Shown here piece by piece: positions 10,174 through 18,982 of a stretch of 64,000 nt of DNA. The notes beneath the pieces were generated by a model. It saw only the letters and a program-made list of their open reading frames with translations. It did no database searches and was not told the origin of the DNA. The translations under genes were made by a program, and so were the position numbers. Source of the stretch: Streptomyces sp. DG2A-72 (lineage in GTDB: Bacteria > Actinomycetota > Actinomycetes > Streptomycetales > Streptomycetaceae); contig NZ_JASTLC010000001.1 of the NCBI RefSeq assembly GCF_030499575.1, positions 8,642,001-8,706,000 of the forward strand, in the 5' to 3' direction. Positions within the stretch are counted from its first letter, which is position 1. Each line of letters opens with the position of its first letter.

Positions 10174-11972
10174 CAGGACACTCCCATGCGGTCGAGGGTG
10201 GCGGAGAGTACGGCTACGGCGTCGCAGCCCGCGAAGACGTGGTCGTCGACGGGGTACTGCCCGGGCTTGCCCGCGAGGAACACATGCGTGGCGCCCGCTG
10301 TCCTCAGGGCCTGTGCGGTGTCCGCCGCCTGCTCCTCGTACAGCGTGTCGCTGGAGCAGAGGCAGGCCTCGGTGGCGCCGCTCTCCTCGAACGTGCCCTC
10401 CGTGACGGGTTCGATGCCGCCCGCCTGGAAGAGGTTCGCGGCGAAGGTGAGCCGTGCGGTGTGGGCGGCGGCGGGGCCGAGCGCGGCGAGGAAGATCCGC
10501 GGCCGGGTGCCGGTCGCGGCGAGGTGGGCGTCGGAGCGGGCGCGCAGCGCCTCGTACGCCTCGTCGCGGTGGACGCGGGGCAGGCCGCCGGACGGTGCCG
10601 TGGGCGCGGGCGCGCGCTCCACCGGCTTCTCGGCGAGGTGCGGGAACTCGCTGACACCGGTGATGGGTTCGCGCCGCTTGGCGAGCTTCGCGCTGCGCGC
10701 CTGCCAGGTCTCCGCCAGCTTCTCGCCGAGCCGGCCCGAGCGCAGGGCGGCCGCCTGGCCGCCGACCTGCTCCAGCCACTGGAAGAACTCCCAGCCCGCG
10801 TGGGCGAGTTCGTCGGTGAGCCGCTCCACGTACCAGGAGCCGCCCGCCGGGTCGATCACCCGGGCCAGGTGCGACTCCTCGATGAGGATCGTCGAGGTGT
10901 TGCGGGCGATGCGCCGTGCGAACGCGTCCGGCAGGCCGAGCGCGTGGTCGAAGGGCAGCACGGTGACGGAGTCGGCGCCGCCGACCCCGGCGGCCAGCGT
11001 GGCGACCGTGGTGCGCAGCATGTTCACCCACGGGTCGCGGCGCGACATCATCACCGGCGAGGTCACGACGTGCTGCACCTGCCTGCCGGGCCCTCCGCTC
11101 ACCTCGGCGACCCGCGCCCACAGCCGGCGCGCCGCGCGCAGCTTGGCGATGGTCAGGAACTGGTCGGCGGTGGCCGCGTAGCGGAACTCCAGCTGTGCGC
11201 AGGCCTGTTCGACGCTGAGCCCGGCCGCTGTCAGCTCCCGCAGGTAGGCGACTCCGGTCGCGAGCGAGGCGCCCAGCTCCTGCGCGGCCGACCCGCCGGC
11301 CTCGTGGTACGGCAGCGCGTCCACGGTCAGCGCCCGCAGCCCCGGGTACTCCTCGGCGCACCGCCGGGCCAGTGCGGTCGTGGGTGCGAAGTCGAGCTGC
11401 TGACCGCTCCGGGCCTCGTATCCGAGCGGGTCGGCGCCGAGGTCGCCGCGCGCCGCGTCACGGCCGACGCCGCGCTCCTCGTACAGCCGCAGCAGTTCGC
11501 CGGCAGCCTTCTCGGTGTCCCGGCCGGCCTCCAGGACGACGGGCGCCAGATCGAGATAGACGCCTTCGAGTACGTGGCCGAGTGCTGAGACCGGGAAACC
11601 GCCTTCACCGACGACCAGCCAGAGGGAGGTGACACCGTTTTCGAGGTCGGCGAGGACGAGGTCACCCGAGGCCGTCGCGTGCCGCTGCCGTACATCCCAG
11701 CCGCCCTTGGTGTTCCCCTCCGGGCGACCACCCCGTACGAACGGGGCAAAACCTGGGAAACCGGTGTCGGGAGCGGTATCGAGCGCGGTGTACAGGGGCC
11801 GGGTGCGCAGCCCGTCCTCCAGCGCGGTGGCGAGGGCGTCCTCGGCGGCGGCACCCGTGACGTCCCGGCCAGACTTGCGCAGGACGCCCTCCACGAGGCG
11901 TTGCCACTGCTCATGGGTCGCGGCGGGGAACTCGGCGGCCGTCGAGAGCCCGTCATTGGGCAGGACTGTCAT
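10173..11972 (-). CDS. mutA: Methylmalonyl-CoA mutase small subunit
   Basis: The 599-residue subunit pairs with MutB to form the heterodimeric mutase. It has the mutase barrel (FEVGATTALARR-like region, [18 protein letters not shown]) and a C-terminal cobalamin-like fold. The DxHxxG motif is lost there ([12 protein letters not shown] in its place), as expected for the non-catalytic subunit. It is the first gene of the operon mutA-mutB-meaB on the minus strand. The promoter should lie in the 84 bp before the decayed ATPase remnant; no clear operator was seen. Confidence 0.93.
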   Translation of the reverse strand: MTVLPNDGLSTAAEFPAATHEQWQRLVEGVLRKSGRDVTGAAAEDALATALEDGLRTRPLYTALDTAPDTGFPGFAPFVRGGRPEGNTKGGWDVRQRHATASGDLVLADLENGVTSLWLVVGEGGFPVSALGHVLEGVYLDLAPVVLEAGRDTEKAAGELLRLYEERGVGRDAARGDLGADPLGYEARSGQQLDFAPTTALARRCAEEYPGLRALTVDALPYHEAGGSAAQELGASLATGVAYLRELTAAGLSVEQACAQLEFRYAATADQFLTIAKLRAARRLWARVAEVSGGPGRQVQHVVTSPVMMSRRDPWVNMLRTTVATLAAGVGGADSVTVLPFDHALGLPDAFARRIARNTSTILIEESHLARVIDPAGGSWYVERLTDELAHAGWEFFQWLEQVGGQAAALRSGRLGEKLAETWQARSAKLAKRREPITGVSEFPHLAEKPVERAPAPTAPSGGLPRVHRDEAYEALRARSDAHLAATGTRPRIFLAALGPAAAHTARLTFAANLFQAGGIEPVTEGTFEESGATEACLCSSDTLYEEQAADTAQALRTAGATHVFLAGKPGQYPVDDHVFAGCDAVAVLSATLDRMGVS

Positions 11973-12056
11973 GCTCGGGATGCTAGGCGAGAGCCCCTGA
12001 GCAGGAGCAGAGCCTCAGGCTGTGACCTTGCCCTCGCCGCTTCTGTGACCGGCACC

Positions 12057-12521
12057 TCACCGCTCGACGGCCACCATCGCGGCGAGCTCGCCGGGGGTTC
12101 GATGACCTGCCGCCGTGTCGCTCAACAGCCCGTGCGCACAGAGTACTTGGGCCGCCGCGACACCCCACGGCAGGCGCAGCCCGGCCTGCTGGAGGAGGTC
12201 GGTGCGGGCCGGCATCCCGGCGGCCGGACCGGTGCGTACTCCGGACGGGGTGAGCAGCGCCGTGTCGTCGGCCCAGCGCAGGGCGAGGTCCACGTCGTGC
12301 GTCGCCATCACCACCGTGGTGCCGCCCGCGCGCAGGGCGCCGAGGGTGGCGAGCAGCCGCTCCTGGCCGTCCGGGTCGAGCCCCGCGGTCGGCTCGTCCA
12401 GGATCAGCACCCGGGGCCGCATCGCGACCGCGCCCGCGATCGCCGTCCGCTTGCGCTGCCCGTAGGACAGCAGATGCGTGGGCCGGTCGGCCAGGGCGGC
12501 GATGTCCAGCGCGGCAAGCGC
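12057..12521 (-). pseudogene. C-terminal fragment of cobalt/nickel-type ABC ATPase (CbiO-like)
   Basis: The 154 codons encode a signature motif (LLSYGQRKRTAIAGAVAMRP), Walker B (VLILDEPTAGLDP), the switch His (VVMATHDVDLALRW) and the family tail. Walker A and the whole N-terminal half are missing. The frame runs without a stop directly into S33-peptidase sequence (RVGRMVLDA) on its upstream side. The fragment therefore looks like one end of a deletion that also removed the CbiM/CbiQ partners. It cannot bind ATP on its own. Confidence 0.85.
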
Positions 12522-13102
12522 CGCGTCCAGCACCATCCGTCCGACCCGCTGCGGGAACAGTGCCGCGTAGGCCGCGCCGAGATGACTGCCGCGACACTCC
12601 GAGGAAGCCCGTCCTGGGTTCGCCGAGCGCGGCGCGGATCGCGTCCATGTCGTACGCCGTCTGCTCGGTGGACAGATATGGCAGGACACCGCCCGCGCCC
12701 TTCGCGCAGTCGTCGGCCATGTTTCGCAGCGAGGCGAGGCAGGCCCGTTCCGCCGCCGGGCGCACTGGCACGGGGTCCGTGCCCGGGCTGTCGAACAGGC
12801 CGCCCATGTCACCGCAGTCGACCGGTGAGCTGTGGCCGATGCCGCGCGGGTCGAAGCCGATGTTGACCAGCAGGATGCCACGTCGCTCGGCGGGCGTGCC
12901 GGAGGCGGGGACCCGAGAGACGGCGATGGTGAGGCGCGGTCCCTGCGGGTGGTGCCGGTCGAGCGGGACGCTGATCCGCCCGCACTCGACGCGGTACGTC
13001 CGGTGTCGGCGGTGCGGCCTCGGCGGGAGCGGCGGTGGGGAGCAGCGCGAGGGCGCACAGTATCGCCGCGGAGCGGGTGGAGACGGGCAAAAGGAACCCC
13101 AA
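12522..13102 (-). pseudogene. Degraded S33 peptidase (tripeptidyl-aminopeptidase type)
   Basis: Parts of a secreted alpha/beta-hydrolase survive in three frames. One frame has a signal peptide (STRSAAILCALALLPTAAPA). A second has YRVECGRISVPLDRHHPQ, GILLVN joined directly to IGFDPRGIGHSSPV, and EQTAYDMDAIRAALGEP. The first frame then returns with LGAAYAALFPQRVGRM. The NPGGPGGSG oxyanion region and the Ser elbow (GYSYGTYLG in intact enzymes) are deleted, and the catalytic Asp/His domain is replaced by the ABC ATPase fragment. An intact homologue lies at 59695-61266. The limits are approximate. Confidence 0.85.
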
Positions 13103-13128
13103 GGTGATGTTGTTTTTTCAGATGACAA

Positions 13129-13143
13129 TGAAAATGATTATCG
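13129..13143. promoter_or_regulatory. Zur box (zinc-responsive operator) candidate
   Basis: TGAAAATGATTATCG matches the actinobacterial Zur consensus TGAAAATGATTTTCA, as I recall it, at 13 of 15 positions, in an AT-rich island of otherwise GC-rich DNA. It lies 94 bp before the ATP-grasp start and immediately upstream of the degraded peptidase on the other strand, so it sits in a divergent promoter. If real, it would repress the metallophore operon when zinc is sufficient. Confidence 0.65.
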
Positions 13144-13236
13144 ATAACGTAGCCGAGTCAAGACCCGGCCTCCCTCCCGTCCGAGGGGGTTCCGAGCTGC
13201 CCTGACGTCTGAACCACCCGTCGGAAAAGGGGAGTT

Positions 13237-14493
13237 GTGGCTCATCTGCTGATGGTCGAGAGCTGGGTCGGTTCCATGAGCCGACTGCTGCCGAGAGCGA
13301 TCCGGGAGAGCGGGCACGAGTTCACGTTCCTCACCCGTGACCTGCACCACTACCTCCGGTCGGCGCCGGAGGGCACCGCGCATCCGCTGCTCGGCGCCCG
13401 CCATGTGATCGCCGCCGACACGAACGACGTCGACGCCCTGCTGCCCGAGGTCGAGCGGCTGCACGCGGCGCTCGGCTTCGACGGGGTGCTCACGTCCTGT
13501 GACTACTACCTGCCGACCGTGGCGCGCATCGCCGGACACCTCGGACTGCCCGGCCCGGGCCCCGAGGTGGTGGAGAACGCCTGCCGCAAGGACGCCACCC
13601 GCCGTGTCCTCGCCGACGCGGGCCTGCCGCAGCCGCGCTTCGCCGTCCACGAGGAGTGGGCCGACCTCGCACGGGCTGCCGGGGAGATCGGCTACCCGCT
13701 GGTCGTCAAGCCCGTCGACCTGTGCGCGGGCATGTACGTACGGCAGGTCGACGACGAGGCGCAACTCGCCGCGGCGGTACGAGACTTGGGCGACTTCCCG
13801 GTCAATGCGCGCGGGCAGCGCCGGGCGCCCGTCGTCCTCCTCGAAGAGCTGCTGGACGGCCCCGAGGTGAGCGTCGAGACCGTCTCCCACGCGGGCGCGG
13901 TCCAGGTGGTCGGTGTGACCGACAAGAGCATCGGCGGCGCCCCCGCCTTCATCGAGACCGGCCATATGTTCCCGGCCGCGCTGACGCCCGCCGACACCGA
14001 GGCCGCCGAGCACACCGCGCTCGGCGCCCTGAAGGCCCTCGGGCTGACGGACGGCGTGGTCGCCCACACCGAGATCAAGCTGACCTCCGCCGGTCCCCGC
14101 GTCGTCGAGGTCAACCCACGGCCCGCCGGAAACCGCATCACCGAACTCGTCCGCCACGTCACCGGCATCGACCTCGCCGCCGCCTTCGTAGAGGTCGCCC
14201 TCGGCCGTACACCCGACCTGCGCCGCACGGACACCGGGCTGGCCAGCGCGGCCATCGGCTTCCTCGTCCCGCACACGGCGGGCACGCTGGAGGCGCTGGA
14301 CGGACGTGAACTGCACGACACCACCGGTGTGTTGGAGCTGCAGCTCGCCGAGCCCGGCAAGGCCGTGAAGGCGGCGGGCAGCAACAACGAGTACCTAGGG
14401 CACGTCATGGCCGGCGACGCTGAGGGACCCGGCGCCCGCGACCGCGTCGAGGCGCTGCTGGCCGCGCTGCGGGCGGGGCTGGTGATCCGGTGA
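13237..14493 (+). CDS. ATP-grasp carboxylate-amine ligase
   Basis: The 418-residue ATP-grasp enzyme is of the kind that joins a carboxylate to an amine with ATP (carnosine-synthase/dipeptide-ligase-like). Seen are an N-terminal Rossmann-like part, the central ATP-binding loop (YPLVVKPVDLCAGMYVRQV) and the C-terminal metal-binding stretch EIKLTSAGPRVVEVNPRPAG, with Glu and Asn as Mg ligands. It ends with FLVPHTAGTLEAL and KAVKAAGSNNEYLG, typical of the family. AAAGGGGAG precedes GTG 13237. It is the first gene behind the Zur-like box and its stop overlaps the next start. By inference it condenses amino-acid units of a metal-chelating product. Confidence 0.85.
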   Translation: MAHLLMVESWVGSMSRLLPRAIRESGHEFTFLTRDLHHYLRSAPEGTAHPLLGARHVIAADTNDVDALLPEVERLHAALGFDGVLTSCDYYLPTVARIAGHLGLPGPGPEVVENACRKDATRRVLADAGLPQPRFAVHEEWADLARAAGEIGYPLVVKPVDLCAGMYVRQVDDEAQLAAAVRDLGDFPVNARGQRRAPVVLLEELLDGPEVSVETVSHAGAVQVVGVTDKSIGGAPAFIETGHMFPAALTPADTEAAEHTALGALKALGLTDGVVAHTEIKLTSAGPRVVEVNPRPAGNRITELVRHVTGIDLAAAFVEVALGRTPDLRRTDTGLASAAIGFLVPHTAGTLEALDGRELHDTTGVLELQLAEPGKAVKAAGSNNEYLGHVMAGDAEGPGARDRVEALLAALRAGLVIR

Positions 14494-15659
14494 CCGCGAC
14501 TGAGACGGTGACCGCGACCGACACGGTGACCGCGGCCGACGCGGTGACCGAGACCGGGACGGCGACCGCCACCGAGGCGGTGACGACTGGCGATGCGGGG
14601 ACCGCCACGGGGGCGGCGACCGCCAGCGAGGCGGCGACGACTGGCGATGCGGGGACCGCCACGGGGGCGGCGGTCGCCAGCGAGGCGGTGGCGATCACTG
14701 AGGCGGTGGCGATCACTGAGGCGGTGGCGATCACTGAGGCGGTGGCGATCACTGAGGCGGTGGCGACCACTGAGGCGGTGGCGACCACTGAGGCGGTGGC
14801 GACCACCGAGACGGCGACGATCACCGGGACGGTGACCGCCACCGAGACCATCACGACCGCCTTCGACGACCTCATACGCCGGGTCAGCGCCGGTGACCTC
14901 GGTCCGGACCCGGCCACCCTGCGTATCGCGGTCGCCTTCACCACCTGTCAGGCCGTACGGCACGACGGGCGTGGCACCGGCTACCGCAACGAGGTGCTCA
15001 GCCTGCGTCTCGCGGAGGCCGTCGGCTCGTGCGCGGTCGAACCCGGCGCGCTGCCCGACGGCGCGCTGGACGATTGCGTCGGCGCGGGTGTGGCGCGGCT
15101 GCTGGAGCATCCGCTGCTGCCCGTGCGCGTGGCCGCGCTGGACGCGTATCTGACGCACGTCACCCCGCACGCCCCGGCCAACGGAGCCCGTCCCGTCCCG
15201 CTGCCCGCCGGAACCTCGCTGGAGAAGTCCCGGGCCCGCGCACAGGCCGTCGTCGAGCTGCTCGACCTGCGGCCGGGGGCCACCGTGCTCGTGGTCGGTG
15301 TGGTCAACTCCCTGCTGGAGGCGCTGCGTTCGCGCGGGCTCGGCTATGTGCCCTGCGACCTCAAGGGCGGCGCGACGGAGTGGGGCGAGGAGGTCGTCGG
15401 GGACGCGCTCGCCGCGGCCGACCGCTGTGACGCGCTGCTCGTGTCCGGGATGACCCTGGGCAACGGCACCTTCGAACCGCTGCGGCGGCACGCCCTCCAG
15501 CGCGGCAAGCAGCTGGTGATGTTCGCGCAGACCGGCAGCGCCGTACTGCCCCGTTTCCTCGGGCACGGCGTGAGCGCGGTGTGCGCGGAGCCGTACCCCT
15601 TCTTCTGGCTGGACGGCGGGCCCGGAGTGATCCACCGGTACCGCGGAGGTGGCCGATGA
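14490..15659 (+). CDS. DUF4213/DUF364 putative heavy-metal-chelation protein with repetitive N-terminus
   Basis: The 389-residue product starts at GTG 14490 inside the GTGA overlap. Residues 1-123 are a low-complexity Thr/Ala/Glu tract (AVAITE and AVATTE units) encoded by a minisatellite. The folded protein begins near TTAFDDLIRRVSAGD. The C-terminal half (ATVLVVGVVNSLLEALRSRG, then DALLVSGMTLGNGTFEPL) matches DUF364, annotated as a putative heavy-metal-chelation domain. Usual homologues begin about residue 120, so the real start may be one of several GTG codons within the repeats. The role is unknown; in this operon it could bind or hand over metal, or act in chelator assembly. Confidence 0.7.
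   Translation: MTATETVTATDTVTAADAVTETGTATATEAVTTGDAGTATGAATASEAATTGDAGTATGAAVASEAVAITEAVAITEAVAITEAVAITEAVATTEAVATTEAVATTETATITGTVTATETITTAFDDLIRRVSAGDLGPDPATLRIAVAFTTCQAVRHDGRGTGYRNEVLSLRLAEAVGSCAVEPGALPDGALDDCVGAGVARLLEHPLLPVRVAALDAYLTHVTPHAPANGARPVPLPAGTSLEKSRARAQAVVELLDLRPGATVLVVGVVNSLLEALRSRGLGYVPCDLKGGATEWGEEVVGDALAAADRCDALLVSGMTLGNGTFEPLRRHALQRGKQLVMFAQTGSAVLPRFLGHGVSAVCAEPYPFFWLDGGPGVIHRYRGGGR
14574..14807 (+). repeat. In-frame minisatellite: 2 x 54 bp then 7 x 18 bp
   Basis: Two 54-bp units (14574-14627, 14628-14681) differ at a few bases. Seven 18-bp units follow at 14682, 14700, 14718, 14736, 14754, 14772 and 14790: four GAGGCGGTGGCGATCACT, two with GACCACT and one with GACCACC. 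All unit lengths are multiples of 3, so copy-number change keeps the frame. Related degenerate copies flank the array from 14490 to about 14850. Confidence 0.95.
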
Positions 15660-16735
15660 CCGCCACCGCCGTACGGGTCGTCGCCCGCCCGGAGTTGCTC
15701 GACCTGCTCGGCCGCACCCCGACCGTCCGCATCACCGCCGGTCTGCCCGGACCCCACCCCGGCTTCTGGGCCAAGCTCGAAGGGCTCGCGGCGGGCGGGA
15801 TGAAGGCACGGGCGGCCTTGTCGATGCTGCTCGGCGCCCGCGAGCGCGGCGAACTGCGGCCCGGCGCGCCGGTCGTGGAGTCCACCTCCGGCACGCTCGG
15901 CATCGGCCTCGCGTTCGCCGGGCAGGCGCTCGGCCACCCGGTCGTTCTGGTCGGCGACAGCGAACTGGAGCCGTCCATGCGGCAGTTGCTGCGCGCCCAC
16001 GGGGTCCGGCTGGAGATCGTCGACCGTCCGGCCCCGGTGGGCGGCCGGCAGGCCGCACGCCTCGCGCGGCTGCGCGAACTGCTCGCGATCCTGCCCGACG
16101 CCTACTGGCCGGACCAGTACAACAACCCCGACAACACGACCGGTTACGCCACCCTCGCCGCCGAACTCGCCGCCCAGCTGGACCACTTGGACGTCCTGGT
16201 GTGCAGCGTCGGCACCGGCGGACACAGCGCGGGCATCATCGGCCCACTGCGCCGCCACTGGCCCGCCCTGCGCCTCATCGGCGTCGACGCGACGGGCTCC
16301 ACCATCTTCGGCCAGCCCGCGCGGCCGAGGCTGATGCGCGGCCTGGGCAGCAGCATCCACCCGCGCAACGTCGCCTACGACGCCTTCGACGAGGTCCACT
16401 GGATCGGCCCCGCCGAGGCCGTGGACAGCTGCCGCCGGCTCACCCGGGGCAGCTTCGTCAGCGGCGGCTGGAGCACCGGCGCGGTCGCGCGCGTCGCCGC
16501 CTGGGCGGCCCGCGTCCACCCCGGCGCGGTCGTCGCAACCGTTTTCCCCGACGGTCCGCACCGTTACCTCGGAACCGTTTACGACGACGACTTCACCACC
16601 GCCCACGGCATCGACCCGTCCACCGCGGCCACCCGCCCCGTCGAGATCCCGCACCCCCGCGCCGCCGAGGCCACCGGCTGGGCCCGCTGCACCCGCGTGA
16701 CCGATCCGCTCGACTCCCCGGAAGAAACCCTGTGA
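15656..16735 (+). CDS. PLP-dependent cysteine-synthase-like enzyme
   Basis: The 359-residue fold-type II PLP enzyme is related to cysteine synthase/cystathionine beta-synthase and SbnA. The expected Schiff-base Lys is Lys50 (LEGLAAGGMKARAAL). The phosphate loop is STSGTLGIG where cysteine synthases have STSGNTGIG. A second glycine loop reads CSVGTGGHSAG, and NPDNTTGY is the substrate loop. The altered Asn and the LAAGGMK context suggest a beta-replacement partner other than sulfide. ATG 15656 overlaps the previous stop (ATGA). By inference it builds a C-N bond between a serine-derived unit and an amine, as in diaminopropionate or EDDS-type chelators. Confidence 0.8.
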   Translation: MTATAVRVVARPELLDLLGRTPTVRITAGLPGPHPGFWAKLEGLAAGGMKARAALSMLLGARERGELRPGAPVVESTSGTLGIGLAFAGQALGHPVVLVGDSELEPSMRQLLRAHGVRLEIVDRPAPVGGRQAARLARLRELLAILPDAYWPDQYNNPDNTTGYATLAAELAAQLDHLDVLVCSVGTGGHSAGIIGPLRRHWPALRLIGVDATGSTIFGQPARPRLMRGLGSSIHPRNVAYDAFDEVHWIGPAEAVDSCRRLTRGSFVSGGWSTGAVARVAAWAARVHPGAVVATVFPDGPHRYLGTVYDDDFTTAHGIDPSTAATRPVEIPHPRAAEATGWARCTRVTDPLDSPEETL

Positions 16736-17772
16736 AGGCCACCCTGCGCACCGTACGTCTCGACCTCACCGAGCCGCTGCGCATCTCCCGCTCCACCATG
16801 TCCGCCCGCGACGCCGTATGGCTGACGATCGAAGACGAGGGCCTGTACGGCCATGGAGAGGCCGTCACCAGCGTGTACTACGGCCTCGACGCCGACACCC
16901 TGGGACGGCACTTCGCGGCCGTCGACCTGAACCGCTTCCCCGACCCCGAGAGCGCGTTGGAGGACCTGAGGCAGGGGTGGCCCGTCCCGCCGGCGGTGGC
17001 TGCCGCCGTCGAGGCCGCACTGCTCGACCTGGTCGGCAAGCGCATGGGAAGCCCGGTCCACCGCCTGCTCGGCGCCCCCGCCGCCCCGGTCGCCGCCACC
17101 GCCCGCACCATCGGCATCACCTCCCTCGCGCAGGCCGCCGCCGAGGCCCGCCGTCTCGCCGCGAGCGGCTTCCAGGTCATCAAGGTCAAGGCGGGCACGC
17201 CCGACCCCGAGGACGACATCGAGCGCGTACGGATCATCCGCGACGCCGCGCCAAACGCCCGGCTGCTCCTCGACCCCAACGGCGCCTGGAGCGTCCCGCA
17301 GGCCCGGGCCCTGCTGCCGCGTTACGCGGCCCTCGGCGTCGAAGCCGTCGAGCAGCCCCTCGCGCCGGGCGACCCCGAGGCGTTGGGAAGGCTGGCCGAG
17401 CGCTCACCGCTGCCGATCATCGCCGACGAGGACGCCGTAAGCCTCGAAGACGCCCGCCGTCTCGCGGGACGTGTGCACGGCGTCAACGTCAAGCTCGCCA
17501 AGTGCGGCGGCGTCCACGCGGCCCTGCGCATCGGGGAGTTGATCGAGGGCAGCGGGACCGAGCTGATGCTCGGCTGCCTCACCGCCAGCAGCCTCGGCCT
17601 CGCACCCGCCGTCCACCTGGCCGACCGCGCCCGCTGGGCCGACCTCGACGGACATCTGCTGCTCGCCCACGACCCGTGGACCGGGATCGGCGGCACCGAC
17701 GGCTTCGTACGCGCCCCCGACCTGCCGGGGCTCGGCGTGGAGGAGGTGGCGGCCCGTGAAGACGTGGCATGA
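16732..17772 (+). CDS. Enolase-superfamily enzyme, dipeptide-epimerase-like
   Basis: The 346-residue protein is of the muconate-lactonizing subgroup. The catalytic set is complete: VIKVKAG (KxK base pair), LLDPNGAW, AVEQPLAPG and IIADEDAV (three metal carboxylates) and NVKLAKCGG (second base). Near the C-terminus LGCLTASSLGLAPAVHLA stands where Ala-Glu epimerases read GCMLESSLG, so the substrate-facing Glu is Thr. The tail DLDGHLLLAHDP fits the group. The start GTG 16732 overlaps the previous stop by 4 bp. It probably epimerises an amino-acid or dipeptide-like intermediate; the substrate is unknown. Confidence 0.82.
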   Translation: MKATLRTVRLDLTEPLRISRSTMSARDAVWLTIEDEGLYGHGEAVTSVYYGLDADTLGRHFAAVDLNRFPDPESALEDLRQGWPVPPAVAAAVEAALLDLVGKRMGSPVHRLLGAPAAPVAATARTIGITSLAQAAAEARRLAASGFQVIKVKAGTPDPEDDIERVRIIRDAAPNARLLLDPNGAWSVPQARALLPRYAALGVEAVEQPLAPGDPEALGRLAERSPLPIIADEDAVSLEDARRLAGRVHGVNVKLAKCGGVHAALRIGELIEGSGTELMLGCLTASSLGLAPAVHLADRARWADLDGHLLLAHDPWTGIGGTDGFVRAPDLPGLGVEEVAAREDVA

Positions 17773-18982
17773 GATACGGCAATTCCCGCTCGCCGTACGC
17801 CTGTTGCTGGTGAACCAGCTCGGCGTCAACACCGGTTTCTACCTGCTGATCCCGTACCTGGCCACCCACCTCACCGAGAACCTCGGCATGTCGGCGGCCG
17901 TAGTCGGCATCGTCCTCGGGGTCCGCAACCTCAGCCAGCAGGGCCTGTTCATCATCGGTGGCTCCGCCTCCGATCGGCTCGGCGCGCGGGGCGTGATCAT
18001 CGCCGGGTGTGCGCTGCGGACGGTCGGGTTCGCGCTGTTCGCGCTCGGCGACGGGCTGCCGGTGCTGCTGGCCGCGTCCGTGCTCAGCGGGCTCGCGGGC
18101 GCGCTGTTCAACCCGGCGGTGCGGGCCTATCTCTCGCAGGAGGCGGGGGAGCGCAAGGCGGAGGCGTTCGCGCTCTTCAACGTGTTCGCGACGACCGGCG
18201 CGCTGATCGGCCCACTGCTGGGCAGCGCCCTGCTGCTGGTCGACTTCCGCACGTCCGCGCTCACCGCCGCCGGAATCTTCGCGGCCCTCACCGTGGCCCA
18301 GGCGCTGGTGCTGCCCGCGCGGGAAGTGGAGCCCAGCAAGGGCGGCGTCCTCGCCGACTGGCGTGAAGTCGTCGGCAACCGCGCCTTCCTGGCCTTCGCG
18401 CTCGCCATGGTCGGCATGTTCACCCTGGAGAACCAGCTCTACCTGCTGCTGCCCGAGGGAGCCCGACAAGCCACCGGCTGGGAGGGCGCGGCAGGCCTCG
18501 TCTTCCTCGTCGGAACCGTTTCCAACCTCGCGTTCCAGCTCCGCATCACCCGCTCTCTCAAGTCCCGTGGCAGCAGACCGCGTTGGATCGCGGCCGGACT
18601 CGCCCTCATGGGCCTGGCGTTCGTGCCCCCGGCCTTCGCGACACAGCACACCGGTCTGCTCGCCGCCCTCCCCGTACTCCTCGGCACCCTGCTCCTCTAC
18701 CTCGGCGTCATGATCGCCTCGCCCTTCGTCATGGAGCTGATCCCCGGCTTCGGCCGCCCCGAGCTGACCGGCACCTACTTCGGGATCTTCTACGTCGTCT
18801 CCGGCATCGCTGCCGCCGTCGGCAACACCGTCGTCGGCTGGGCCATGGACACGGGAGACCGGCTTCCGTGGCTGTGCTGCGCCCTCTTCGGGCTGGCCTC
18901 CGCGGGCGGGGTCGCCTGGCTGCACCGGCGGGACGCGCTCCCGGTGATCCCGGTGCCGGTCGCCGAACGGAGCGCCGTATGA
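17756..18982 (+). CDS. MFS transporter, probable exporter
   Basis: The 408-residue protein has about 12 membrane helices and the MFS loop motif between helices 2 and 3 (GGSASDRLGARGVIIAG). Its start GTG 17756 lies 17 bp inside the epimerase gene and its end overlaps the methyltransferase start (ATGA). A drug/metabolite-exporter-like member encoded between the biosynthetic enzymes and the importer genes is best explained as the exporter of the operon's product. Direction and substrate are inferred from position only. Confidence 0.82.
   Translation: MKTWHEIRQFPLAVRLLLVNQLGVNTGFYLLIPYLATHLTENLGMSAAVVGIVLGVRNLSQQGLFIIGGSASDRLGARGVIIAGCALRTVGFALFALGDGLPVLLAASVLSGLAGALFNPAVRAYLSQEAGERKAEAFALFNVFATTGALIGPLLGSALLLVDFRTSALTAAGIFAALTVAQALVLPAREVEPSKGGVLADWREVVGNRAFLAFALAMVGMFTLENQLYLLLPEGARQATGWEGAAGLVFLVGTVSNLAFQLRITRSLKSRGSRPRWIAAGLALMGLAFVPPAFATQHTGLLAALPVLLGTLLLYLGVMIASPFVMELIPGFGRPELTGTYFGIFYVVSGIAAAVGNTVVGWAMDTGDRLPWLCCALFGLASAGGVAWLHRRDALPVIPVPVAERSAV

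Noticed and set aside
7954..11181. A 1075-codon plus-strand open frame opposite mutB and mutA
   Set aside because: It is antisense to two clear genes, rich in Arg/His/Leu as expected for a shadow frame in GC-rich DNA, with no recognisable domain.
8011..11361. MutB as a 1116-residue protein with a long N-terminal extension
   Set aside because: The extra part is the out-of-frame reading of mutA. The conserved start MGIPDFTG at 10173 overlaps the mutA stop.
11983..13128. A 381-codon minus-strand frame across the peptidase/ATPase scar that could be read as one gene
   Set aside because: Only its middle part has peptidase-like sequence. The start, Ser elbow and ATPase segment belong to other frames, so it is a decayed locus and not a gene.
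14574..14807. The repeat array as a CRISPR
   Set aside because: Units are contiguous without spacers, in frame and protein-coding, so it is a minisatellite.
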